A DNA stretch of 64,000 nucleotides from UBA6224 sp963730375 (GTDB taxonomy: Bacteria > Patescibacteriota > Saccharimonadia > Saccharimonadales > UBA4665). A program made the position numbers and the translations under genes. The stretch's first letter is position 1; every line of letters begins with the position of its first letter. Below the pieces are notes generated by a model. The model saw only the letters and a list, made by a program, of their open reading frames with translations, had not been told where the DNA came from and made no database searches. Of the stretch, positions 56,383 to 64,000 are shown piece after piece. The stretch is from NCBI GenBank assembly GCA_963730375.1, contig CAVSRJ010000001.1, positions 248,001 to 312,000 of the forward strand. Direction: 5' to 3'.

Positions 56383-58143
56383 ATGAGAACCTTTGCAATT
56401 GATACTCCATCACAGCAAGACAAGAAAGTTACCATTAAGGGCTGGGTCAACTCCCGCCGCGACCACGGTGGCCTGATTTTCATTGACGTGCGCGATCATA
56501 GTGGCGTCGTCCAGTTGGTCCTGCACCCAGAGGCCGGCGACTCGTTCAAGCTGGCCGAAGAACTACGCGACGAATTCGTTATCAGCGCCACTGGCACCGT
56601 CGCTCAGCGCGATGAGGGACTACGCAACCCCAACATCCCAACTGGCGAGATAGAAATTCGCGTTGATGATCTGAGCATTCTCAACCGCTCCGCACCTCTG
56701 CCCATCCAGATAGAGGGCGAGGCCATGGCCAACGAAGACCTTCGGCTCAAATACCGCTATCTCGACCTGCGCCGCACCAAAATGCAGACCATGCTGCGAA
56801 AGCGCGCCGAGTACTACAAGCGCATCCGCGACTTTGTCGAAGCCAACGATTTTACCGAAGTCGCTACGCCGATTTTGGCCAACTCCAGCCCCGAGGGCGC
56901 CCGCGACTTCCTCATCCCGTCGCGTGTCCACCCCGGCAAGTTCTACGCCTTGCCACAGGCACCGCAGCAGTTCAAGCAATTGCTGATGGTCGGTGGCGTG
57001 CACCGCTACTACCAGCTGGCTGCTTGCTTCCGTGATGAAGACCCACGCGCCGACCGCCTGTACGGCGAGTTTTACCAGTTGGACTGCGAGATGAGCTTTG
57101 TCGAAGACGGCGAAGAGGTACGACAGACATTTGATCCACTAATCAAGCAACTGGCGACCGACTTTGCTGGCAAGACGCTGAAGTTTGGCGACGACATCCC
57201 ACGCATCCCATACACCGAAGCCATGGAGCGCTACGGCTCCGACAAGCCAGACCTGCGCTACGACCTCGAGCTGATTGACCTGAACGAGGCGCTGAGCGGT
57301 ACCGAGTTTGGCGTGTTCAAGAACGCCGAGTGCGTCAAAGCCATCTGCGTACCCGGCGCTGCTAGCCTCAGTCGCTCGCAAATCGACAAGTTTACCGACA
57401 TCGCCAAGGGCGAAGGCGCCGGCGGCCTGGCCTACATCACCTATGAGGGCGGTGAAGCCAAATCGCCAATCGCCAAGTTCCTCAAACCCGAAGAGCTCCA
57501 GGCTATCCAAGAGAAAACGGGCGCCCAGGACGGCGACGCTGTCTTCTTTGGCGCCGACAAACGCGGCGTGGTCAACGCGGTGCTGGGCAAGCTCCGTATC
57601 GCCTTTGCTAACCACTTCGAGCTAAAGGATCCAAACGTCATCGCGCTATGCTGGATCATCGACTTTCCGTTCTACGAGATCAACGAGACGACGCACAAGG
57701 TCGACTTTGGTCACAACCCATTCAGTATGCCCAAGGCCTCGTTAGAGGAACTCAACAACGTCAAAACCGACGAAGACAAGCTGGCCCTCGTCGCCGACCA
57801 GTACGACATGGTCATGAACGGCTACGAAATCTGCTCGGGCGGCGTCCGCAACCACAACCCAGAGGTCCTGCACAAAGTCTTCAACCTGCTTGGCTTTGAC
57901 GAGGCTTACGTCGAAGAAAAGTTTGGCGCCATGCTCAATGCCTTCAAGTACGGTGCACCGCCACACGCCGGCCTGGCGTACGGCGTCGACCGCATCTTCA
58001 TGGAGCTGATGGGCGAGGCCAACATTCGCGAAATCGTGGCCTTCCCCAAGAACGGCAGTGGCGTTGATACTATGATGAATTCACCGAGTACCGTCGATGA
58101 CGCCCAGCTCAAAGAGCTTAGCATTAAACCCGACCTCAGCTAA
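56383..58143 (+). CDS. aspS: Aspartate-tRNA ligase
   Basis: 586 residues, bacterial-type class II synthetase with an N-terminal OB-fold anticodon domain (VTIKGWVNSRRDHGGLIFIDVRD), motif 1 region LKYRYLDLRRTKMQ, motif 2 ACFRDEDPRADRLYGEF, a GAD insertion (about 285-400) and motif 3 GLAYGVDRIFMELMGE near the end. Ligates Asp (and perhaps Asn-tRNA via the indirect route) to tRNA. CGAGGAAT precedes the ATG. The HAD-phosphatase gene follows three bases later. Confidence 0.96.
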   Translation: MRTFAIDTPSQQDKKVTIKGWVNSRRDHGGLIFIDVRDHSGVVQLVLHPEAGDSFKLAEELRDEFVISATGTVAQRDEGLRNPNIPTGEIEIRVDDLSILNRSAPLPIQIEGEAMANEDLRLKYRYLDLRRTKMQTMLRKRAEYYKRIRDFVEANDFTEVATPILANSSPEGARDFLIPSRVHPGKFYALPQAPQQFKQLLMVGGVHRYYQLAACFRDEDPRADRLYGEFYQLDCEMSFVEDGEEVRQTFDPLIKQLATDFAGKTLKFGDDIPRIPYTEAMERYGSDKPDLRYDLELIDLNEALSGTEFGVFKNAECVKAICVPGAASLSRSQIDKFTDIAKGEGAGGLAYITYEGGEAKSPIAKFLKPEELQAIQEKTGAQDGDAVFFGADKRGVVNAVLGKLRIAFANHFELKDPNVIALCWIIDFPFYEINETTHKVDFGHNPFSMPKASLEELNNVKTDEDKLALVADQYDMVMNGYEICSGGVRNHNPEVLHKVFNLLGFDEAYVEEKFGAMLNAFKYGAPPHAGLAYGVDRIFMELMGEANIREIVAFPKNGSGVDTMMNSPSTVDDAQLKELSIKPDLS

Positions 58144-58146
58144 CCT

Positions 58147-58914
58147 ATGTCAAATATCGAACTCGTTCTATCCGATATGGACGGCACGCTGACCCGCTTT
58201 GGTGAGCACGAGCTGTCCGGTCGTGTGCGCCAGTCAATCCTCGATGTCGAGGACGCTGGTGTCCGCGTGGCTGCCGTGACCGGTCGACCGTACGAGATGG
58301 CGCATAACGTCATCATGGAGCTGGGTATCACTGGCCCCTGCGTGTTTGATAATGGTGCTTCCGTGCGCGATGCCGAGAGTGGCGCATTGCTGTGGAACAA
58401 GTGGCTCGACACAGAAGTCGCCAGGCAACTGGTGGTTATCCTGGCGCCGCACAGCAAGCTGATTGACTACAACATCGAGCAAATCGAGCACGTACCACAG
58501 GATGGCGAGGCAGACTTGGTCGAGACACCCGCGCCATACGTGTTCGCCCAGTTTTTGCCAAAATACCGCGATACTATCTGCGCCCAACTCGATGAGATTC
58601 CAGATATTGGGTACTACACCGCACCAGCCATCGGCGAGAACCAGGACTGCATTGGCATCCAAATCAACCACATCGATGCCGATAAGTTCCACGGCGTCGC
58701 CGCCCTGCGCGGGCTTGTCCACGTGCATAAAGAGCACACCCTTGCTATCGGCGATGGTGATAACGACATAGCGCTGTTCAAGAACGCCGGCCTCAAGATT
58801 GCCATGGGCAATGCCGTACCCGCACTCAAAGAGCACGCCGACCACGTTGTCTCAACAGTCGACGACGATGGCTTCGCCGAAGCCATGGACCGATTCGTTT
58901 TAGCAAAAAGATAA
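58147..58914 (+). CDS. HAD-superfamily hydrolase, Cof/class IIB type
   Basis: 255 residues. Motif I LSDMDGTLTRFG at the start, motif II VTGRPY, a class-IIB cap in the middle, and motif IV LAIGDGDNDIALFKNAGLKIAMGNA. These act on phosphorylated sugars or cofactors such as phosphoglycolate, trehalose-6-P or PLP; substrate unknown here. It is co-transcribed with aspS. Confidence 0.88.
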   Translation: MSNIELVLSDMDGTLTRFGEHELSGRVRQSILDVEDAGVRVAAVTGRPYEMAHNVIMELGITGPCVFDNGASVRDAESGALLWNKWLDTEVARQLVVILAPHSKLIDYNIEQIEHVPQDGEADLVETPAPYVFAQFLPKYRDTICAQLDEIPDIGYYTAPAIGENQDCIGIQINHIDADKFHGVAALRGLVHVHKEHTLAIGDGDNDIALFKNAGLKIAMGNAVPALKEHADHVVSTVDDDGFAEAMDRFVLAKR

Positions 58915-58918
58915 CTGC

Positions 58919-58924
58919 TAGAAT
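58919..58924 (+). promoter_or_regulatory. -10 box of the HD-domain gene (leaderless type)
   Basis: TAGAAT ends six bases before the ATG at 58931, with no ribosome-binding site. Confidence 0.4.
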
Positions 58925-58930
58925 ACTGAT

Positions 58931-59521
58931 ATGCAAGACAAGATTAAGCGTTTAAGCAGCACGTGCGCGAGGCTGCGGCAAACCCAGACTTCGTACACCA
59001 TGAATGGTTTGTGCAGTACCACCTGGAAATTGTTGAGCAGATCGCGCTGGAGCTATGTGACCACTACCCGTATGCCGACCGCGATCTCGTCGGAGGTAAT
59101 GGCGTGGCTGCATGACTATGGCAAAATTATCGATTTTGACAACCAGTACGATACGACACGCGAGGCAGGCGTGCCGAAGCTGACCGAACTGGGTTTTGAC
59201 CCGGCGTTTGTCGAGAAAGCGGTCAGCAATGTTGAGTGGGGAGACAAGAAACTCGAGGTAGATTTGCACGAAGCACCCATCGAGGTACAAATTATCGCCT
59301 CAGCCGACGGTTGCTCGCACATGGTCGGGCCATTCCATTTTGTCTATTGGCGCGAGAACCCGCAGCTGAGCGTTGAGGAATTCTTAGAGGCCATGCGCAA
59401 AAAGCTGCGCAAAGACTGGGACCACAAAATAGTCCTGCCCGAAGCCCGTCAGGCATTCCAGGCACGCTTTGACCACTTGTGGGAACTGGCCAACCCAGCC
59501 ACTGATTCATCTCACAGCTAG
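58931..59521 (+). CDS. HD-domain phosphohydrolase (compensating frameshifts in the N-terminal third)
   Basis: 196 residues as read. Residues 8-55 are nonsense in this frame, but a neighbouring frame over 58955-59095 encodes KQHVREAANPDFVHHEWFV and YHLEIVEQIALELCDHYPYADRDLV, which supply the first HD-domain His. The open frame then continues with AWLHDYGKIIDFDNQ (the HD doublet) and ASADGCSHMVGPF. Two opposite indels explain this. The enzyme is probably a metal-dependent phosphohydrolase for nucleotides or similar. Confidence 0.75.
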   Translation: MQDKIKRLSSTCARLRQTQTSYTMNGLCSTTWKLLSRSRWSYVTTTRMPTAISSEVMAWLHDYGKIIDFDNQYDTTREAGVPKLTELGFDPAFVEKAVSNVEWGDKKLEVDLHEAPIEVQIIASADGCSHMVGPFHFVYWRENPQLSVEEFLEAMRKKLRKDWDHKIVLPEARQAFQARFDHLWELANPATDSSHS

Positions 59522-59697
59522 TCTTTATAGTCAGCGATTTGCAGTTTGCTGCCACGACCGGCTTTGGTGACGACCACGCGCTGGCGTTCTTGCCAGCCTA
59601 GCTCACGCATCAGCTCGATAGGGATGCTGACGGTGTACATGCCGCGCGACTTCTGTATGCTACGAATATTTTCTTGACCAATTTTGCGTCTACCCAT
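59518..59697 (-). CDS. SpoVT/AbrB-type small DNA-binding protein
   Basis: 59 residues, below usual length cut-offs. MGRRKIGQENIRSIQKSRG then MYTVSIPIELMRELGWQE and QRVVVTKAGRGSKLQIADY, the swapped-hairpin AbrB fold found in transition-state regulators and antitoxins. No toxin partner is adjacent: its 3' end overlaps the stop of the HD-domain gene on the other strand by four bases. A partly symmetrical AT-rich stretch at 59700-59755 lies upstream and could be its operator. Confidence 0.7.
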   Translation of the reverse strand: MGRRKIGQENIRSIQKSRGMYTVSIPIELMRELGWQERQRVVVTKAGRGSKLQIADYKD

Positions 59698-59783
59698 ATC
59701 CGTATACTATCATAAAAATCATAGTATAAAACGTACGATAAAACATATGAAATAATGTTATATGCCAAGGCAGCGCAGTCGGG

Positions 59784-59789
59784 TACAAT
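59784..59789 (+). promoter_or_regulatory. -10 box that decides the start of the 59797 gene
   Basis: TACAAT ends seven bases before the ATG at 59797 and overlaps the in-frame ATG at 59788, so the later ATG is the probable start on a leaderless mRNA. Confidence 0.5.
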
Positions 59790-59796
59790 GCAACAT

Positions 59797-60417
59797 ATGA
59801 ACGAGATCTCGGTTGTAACCCTGGCTGTGCTAGCTGTGCTGTTAGAAATCATCGGGACATTCCCATACGTCCGTGACATTATTCGGCATAAGACGAAACC
59901 CGAGCGAGCTACGTGGTGGGTTTGGCTTGCACTACTTGTTGTGGCCCTCGTCGCCCAGATACAGGCGGGGGCTACATGGTCGCTGGCCTTGACGCTGATG
60001 GCAATAATTACAGTCGGACTTATAGCCGTTCTATCACTGTGGTACGGATACGGCAGTTTTCACCGCCGGGATACACTGGCGCTCGTTATCGCCGCGGCAG
60101 GATTAGCTGTCGCCCAGTTAGTACACAGTCCGCTCGTAGCGCTGCTGGTGGTTATTGTGGTTGATTTAGTTGGCGTGTGGCTGACAGCCGTTAAGACCTG
60201 GGTGGCACCACACACCGAAACATTGATTTCCTGGCAGCTGGCTGTTGCCGCGGCAATTTGCTCAACGCTGGCCGTAGGCAAGTGGGACGGGCTACAGCTA
60301 CTGTATCCGGCGTATAACGTGCTGGCGGACGGTGCAATTGTGGTAATAATGATGTACCGCCGACCCTTGGTGAAGCACGATCCAGAAGATATTCCGCCAG
60401 ATAGTCTCCTGGCATAG
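59797..60417 (+). CDS. Polytopic membrane protein, unknown function
   Basis: 206 residues with about seven transmembrane helices (EISVVTLAVLAVLLEIIGTFPYVRDIIRH, KPERATWWVWLALLVVALVAQI and so on). The spaced YVRDIIRHKTKPERATWW motif after helix 1 is reminiscent of SWEET/PQ-loop-like proteins, suggesting a transporter or lipid-associated role, but the assignment is weak. Confidence 0.6.
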   Translation: MNEISVVTLAVLAVLLEIIGTFPYVRDIIRHKTKPERATWWVWLALLVVALVAQIQAGATWSLALTLMAIITVGLIAVLSLWYGYGSFHRRDTLALVIAAAGLAVAQLVHSPLVALLVVIVVDLVGVWLTAVKTWVAPHTETLISWQLAVAAAICSTLAVGKWDGLQLLYPAYNVLADGAIVVIMMYRRPLVKHDPEDIPPDSLLA

Positions 60418-60438
60418 TAAAAGCGTTGTCATTTAGGG

Positions 60439-60444
60439 TACAAT
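60439..60444 (+). promoter_or_regulatory. -10 box of the YHYH-protein gene (leaderless type)
   Basis: TACAAT ends seven bases before the ATG at 60452. No Shine-Dalgarno sequence. Confidence 0.55.
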
Positions 60445-60451
60445 ACTGCTT

Positions 60452-62313
60452 ATGGCAGACCATGACGATAAGCACCCCAAAGACGACAAGAAACCATCAG
60501 ATACAGAGCAAAAGGTAGATGATGAGTTGAAGCTTGATGATTCCGAAAAACAAGAGAACGAGCGACCTGACCCAGAAGCGAGCGAAGAAGACATAACGCC
60601 TGATGAAGATGAAGTAAAAGCCGCCGAAGAGGCGGAGCAGCATGCGGCCGCAACCGCTGCCGAAGCCGACCAGGCTGCTGCCGAGGATGCAGCAAACGAT
60701 GACAAACCAGAAGATTCTGCCGAGGAAACTGGTGATGCTAGCGAAGAGACTGCTTCAGGCGACGCAGACAGTGACGAGCCGCCAGCAGAAGATGCAGGGC
60801 CCACAGATTCAGAAGATGCCGCAGCCGACAGCGAAGACAACGAAGAACCAACAGAAGAGCCCAAGCCAGAGCCGGAGGCAGAGCCAGACGAAACCGACGA
60901 GGCTGAGCCGACTGAGGCCGAGGCAGTCGCTGCCGCCGAAGGCGTGGCTGCACCTAAGGATGATGTCGACCCGGATGTAAAGATTATTAGCAAGACACCC
61001 GACCAATCCGCAGAACACAGAGACGGATGATTTTACCAAGATGAAGTTTGACGCACCAGACCCAAATACTCCAGGCGGCACACGATTTGGTAGCCCAGAT
61101 TGCCGCCAAAGACAAACTCGAAAAAGAACAGGCCGCAGCGGACGAGGCAAACCAAGAGGTCGACGATAAAGACACTCTGGCTGGCTTGCCCAGCATTGCC
61201 ACCGGCAAAATTGTTGTGGGTGGCGGTCGTTCGTACAAATGGCTTTGGATAACCGTATTGTATCTGCTGCTCCTTGCCGGCGCGTGGTACTACTGGTATG
61301 TCTACCGTGATCAAGTTGCCACAACCGGTAACTAGTCTGCAGTCCACGACGCAACAGACGACCGATACCACCGCACAGCCACTTACTCTCGACACCAGCA
61401 AAGACTACGGTGACAAATACGCCGATGGTGTATTGCCGGTCGGCGACAACAAGATGGTGACCGACGCCGCCAAAACGGGCTACATCTATGGCTGTAGCCA
61501 ATATGCGCAGAACCAAAAGACTTGCAATGCTGGCGCCGAGACCCGCGGCCCATGGTTTACCAACAACAATACCGAGTACGACCTGAACAAAAAGCTCGCC
61601 GTGCAAGGCAACAAAACATGGAATGGTAGCTTTAGTAACCAAGTCGAGCGGCAGATACGCGCACTATTAATACCAATGACTTGCCATCCCACAGCACCGG
61701 CACGTTCCCGGTATCCAGCAGCGATCCAGCCTACCAGTACGACCGCAACCCCAACTCGATTACTGCCCAAGACCTCAGCTACGGCCTGCCGGATAGCCCT
61801 AAGTACAGCGCATCACCACATTGCATGGGAGGCGAGTCTGGCGTGATGCTCACTGGCGTCGTGCTGCTGAATGGATTTGATGCCGGCGGCCGAGATGCCG
61901 GAGCATGGGAAGTCCAGGACGGCTGTCAGGGACACCCGCAAAGCAGCGGCGTGTACCACTACCACACGCTCAGCAGTTGTATCAAAAACGCCACTGTTGA
62001 CACCGTCATTGGCTACGCGCTGGATGGCTTCCCCATTACTGGGCCGACTATCAAGCAGGGCAACGTTCTGACAACCAGTGACCTAGATGAATGCCATGGC
62101 ATCACCAGCACGCTCAAGCTCGATGGCAAGACGGTGACAACCTATCACTACGTCATGACACAAGATTTCCCGTACTCAGTCAGTTGTTTCCGCGGTACAC
62201 CCATCACCCCGCCTACGATGCACTCCGAACACTCTGCCAGCACCACGCAAACCACGGGTGAACCAGCGGCAGCTCCACCAAAGCCCGACGTGACCTTGCC
62301 ACCACCACGCTGA
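60452..62313 (+). pseudogene. Acidic membrane protein with extracytoplasmic YHYH domain, several frameshifts
   Basis: About 615 residues when joined. The cytoplasmic N-terminal ~190 residues are extremely acidic (Asp/Glu/Ala/Pro, probably disordered). After breaks near 61010 and 61080 the frame KLEKEQAAADEANQEVDDKDTLAG leads to a transmembrane helix (YKWLWITVLYLLLLAGAWYYW). A break near 61320 and another near 61660 join the outer domain, where GCQGHPQSSGVYHYHTLSSC is the YHYH motif, with IGYALDGFPITGP nearby. YHYH proteins are poorly characterised secreted proteins. All domains are present, so the breaks are probably sequence errors. Confidence 0.72.
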
Positions 62314-62326
62314 TTGCTGTTACAAT
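62296..62326 (+). promoter_or_regulatory. Promoter of the aldo/keto reductase gene (leaderless type)
   Basis: TTGCCA at 62296-62301 and TACAAT at 62321-62326 (19-base spacer). The ATG at 62333 follows after six bases. Confidence 0.5.
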
Positions 62327-62332
62327 CGTTGT

Positions 62333-63211
62333 ATGGATATACCAGTCAAGACAACTGCATCTGGTTTTTCGTTGCCGGTCTACGGACTCGGTACTTGGGG
62401 CATCGGTGGCTGGCAGCAGGCAGATACCACGAATGACAAAGCAGAAATCGACGCCATCAAAAAGGCGCTTGATCACGGTGTCACCCATATCGACACCGCC
62501 GAACTATACGGCAATGGTCACACCGAAGAGCTGATAGGCAAAGCCATCAAGCATCACAAGCGCTCGAACCTCATCATTACGTCCAAGGTGTTGGCCGGCA
62601 TGCAGGGTGGCTACGATGGTGTTATCGAAGCCTGCCACAAAAGTCTGGAACGGCTAGGCACCGACTACCTGGATTTGTATTTATTGCATCGCTTTCCGCC
62701 TACGCACATTGCCGATGTCATGCATGCCATGAACAAACTCAAAGAAGATGGTCTTATCAAAAACATCGGTGTCAGCAACATGACGATCAATCGAATGCAG
62801 GCTGCCCAGAGCCACACCGACCACCCGCTCGTCAACAATCAGCTGGAATACAGTCTAGAGGTCCGTGAGGCCGAACAGTACGGCATAATTAATTATTGTC
62901 AGAGCAACGACATGCTTGTCACCGCCTGGGGGCCACTTGAAAAAGGCAACCTGGATGTCGTCGTCCTGCAGGACATGGCGCGAAAATATGACAAAACCGT
63001 CTACCAAGTCGCACTGAACTGGCTGATTGCCCAGAAAAACATCGTTACCATCCCCAAGACGACAAACGTCGAACACCTAGAGGAGAATCTCGGTGCGCTC
63101 GGCTGGGAGATGTCGCCAGAAGATGTCGCTATGCTATCCCAGGAGTATCCACACCAGATGATTCGATCCAGGCGCGTCCCCCTCGATTATTTGGCCGACG
63201 TTGAGCCATAG
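62333..63211 (+). CDS. Aldo/keto reductase
   Basis: 292 residues, uninterrupted TIM-barrel. VYGLGTWGIGG at the start, catalytic Asp/Tyr in HIDTAELYGNGHTEELIGKAI, Lys in NLIITSKVL and His in DLYLLHRFPP complete the tetrad. The cofactor-binding NIVTIPKTTNVEHLEENL is near the C-terminus. An NADPH-dependent reductase of aldehydes or ketones; substrate unknown. It is transcribed from its own leaderless-type promoter. Confidence 0.92.
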   Translation: MDIPVKTTASGFSLPVYGLGTWGIGGWQQADTTNDKAEIDAIKKALDHGVTHIDTAELYGNGHTEELIGKAIKHHKRSNLIITSKVLAGMQGGYDGVIEACHKSLERLGTDYLDLYLLHRFPPTHIADVMHAMNKLKEDGLIKNIGVSNMTINRMQAAQSHTDHPLVNNQLEYSLEVREAEQYGIINYCQSNDMLVTAWGPLEKGNLDVVVLQDMARKYDKTVYQVALNWLIAQKNIVTIPKTTNVEHLEENLGALGWEMSPEDVAMLSQEYPHQMIRSRRVPLDYLADVEP

Positions 63212-63293
63212 ACTCCACCGTTGTACTCGCTGAATTCCCAGGTATAATACCCCTAGACACGAAAACACTGATACCAGGGGGAGACCGGCAGAT

Positions 63294-64000
63294 ATGGCAA
63301 AAAAACGCACAGGCAAGCAACAGGCGGCCAAGCCGACCGATAAACTGTTGCCGAAATTTAGCCTATTTTTCTTCGATCGTCCGCGTACCACGGCAATTTT
63401 GTGGTTGATAGTTGCCATATTCGGCGTGCTGAGCTATACCACGTTCCTACGCCGCGAAGGCTTCCCGACTATCAATATTCCCCTGGTGATTGTCAATGGG
63501 AGCTACGCCGTCAATGATGCCAGCAAAGTCGACAGCGATGTGGCAGCCAAACTGGGCAAGATTGCACTCCAGCAGGATGGTGCTAACTCGGTTGATGTTC
63601 AAAGTGAGGCCAATTTCTTTACTGCGGTGGTGCAATATGACGAAAAGGTTGACGCTAAATCTGCCAAGGCCGATCTAGAACGAGCCGTTCAGGCGGCCGG
63701 CACGCTGCCCGATGGCGTAGAGCTGACCTACAGTGCCCCATATTTTGGCGTGACCGGAGGCTCCACACAAAAGATTGACGCCACAGTGTCTCTGTATGCC
63801 GACCAACAGACAGATTTGCAAACGCTTACCAAGACGGCCAACGACGCCGTTGACTATCTCAATCAACGAGACTACAGCCAGATCCAGAAGTTTTTTGTGA
63901 TCGATCCATTCTCGCAGGTGACCAACCCAGTTACCGGACAAGAGATTACGGTCCAACGTACCTTTGACCGCTACGGCTCTCGAGAGGATGGCAGCACGGA
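63294..64000 (+). CDS. RND-family transporter, N-terminal part (cut by window end)
   Basis: 235 codons are visible and stay open to the window edge. MAKKRTGKQ is followed by a cytoplasmic stretch with FFFDRPRTTAILWL, transmembrane helix 1 (AILWLIVAIFGVLSYTTF) and the diagnostic FLRREGFPTINIPLVIVNGSY of AcrB-type RND pumps, then the first porter subdomain. GGGGGAG upstream of the ATG is a good ribosome-binding site and TATAAT at 63244-63249 a likely -10 box. In wall-only bacteria such pumps may export lipids or solutes; substrate unknown. Confidence 0.82.
   Translation, partial: MAKKRTGKQQAAKPTDKLLPKFSLFFFDRPRTTAILWLIVAIFGVLSYTTFLRREGFPTINIPLVIVNGSYAVNDASKVDSDVAAKLGKIALQQDGANSVDVQSEANFFTAVVQYDEKVDAKSAKADLERAVQAAGTLPDGVELTYSAPYFGVTGGSTQKIDATVSLYADQQTDLQTLTKTANDAVDYLNQRDYSQIQKFFVIDPFSQVTNPVTGQEITVQRTFDRYGSREDGST

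Noticed and set aside
58234..58845. 203-codon open frame on the - strand inside the HAD hydrolase gene
   Set aside because: Antisense shadow; codon pattern follows the HAD gene.
60433..60993. 186-codon Ser/Ala-rich open frame opposite the acidic YHYH-protein gene
   Set aside because: It is the complement of an Asp/Glu/Ala-rich coding region, which naturally reads as Ser/Ala-rich.
60809..61642. 277-codon open frame on the - strand opposite the YHYH-protein gene
   Set aside because: Overlaps a gene whose domains (TM helix, YHYH) are clear on the + strand; no recognisable domain itself.

Overview
The window looks like a chromosomal segment of a Patescibacteria/CPR bacterium, most probably Saccharibacteria (TM7). 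That placement is an inference from gene content and protein style (ultra-short ribosomal protein L34, a giant secreted/membrane protein followed by a phage-lysozyme/NlpC hydrolase, very compact gene packing), not from a marker search. The standard genetic code fits nearly everywhere. No rRNA, tRNA, CRISPR array or transposase gene was recognised.

Layout. 0-5.7 kb: a four-gene + strand operon of envelope proteins, including two putative peptidoglycan hydrolases. 5.6-12 kb: the classical replication-origin neighbourhood, recF-dnaN-dnaA on the - strand and rpmH-rnpA-yidC-khpB(jag) on the + strand, with DnaA boxes and an AT-rich stretch between dnaA and rpmH. 12.0-12.6 kb is gene-free and rich in perfect hairpins. 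12.6-48.8 kb: a very large surface-polysaccharide locus: about ten glycosyltransferases, a Wzm/Wzt-type ABC exporter, the dTDP-rhamnose genes rfbABCD, a phosphomannomutase, a GDP-mannose pyrophosphorylase remnant, two nucleotide-sugar dehydrogenases, an initiating polyprenyl glycosylphosphotransferase, an O-antigen polymerase/ligase and GtrA. Embedded in it is a sulfation module: a fused ATP sulfurylase/APS kinase (makes PAPS), CysQ (removes PAP) and three sulfotransferase-like proteins, with no sulfate-reduction gene in view. This predicts a sulfated, acidic, rhamnose-containing surface glycan.

48.8-64 kb: mixed genes. A putative metalloprotein, a LexA-type DNA-binding protein without the peptidase domain, a cobalamin riboswitch with terminator ahead of an unrecognised gene and a zinc-ribbon microprotein, nadD, a strongly promoted ~290-nt candidate non-coding RNA, a DsbA-like oxidoreductase, a CBS-domain membrane protein, aspS with a palindromic leader, HAD and HD phosphohydrolases, an AbrB-type 59-residue protein, a YHYH-domain membrane protein, an aldo/keto reductase and the start of an RND transporter.

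Two general properties matter for reading the annotation. First, more than twenty genes are interrupted by single-base indels (several in compensating pairs inside otherwise open frames) while dnaA, dnaN, recF, yidC and aspS are clean; uncorrected long-read errors are the simplest explanation, so broken genes are given here as whole loci. Second, many genes have a TANAAT -10 box ending 6-8 nt before the start codon and no ribosome-binding site, which predicts leaderless mRNAs. Two dispersed structured elements (each in two copies with compensatory changes) and the sulfation and riboswitch loci are the most interesting novel signals.
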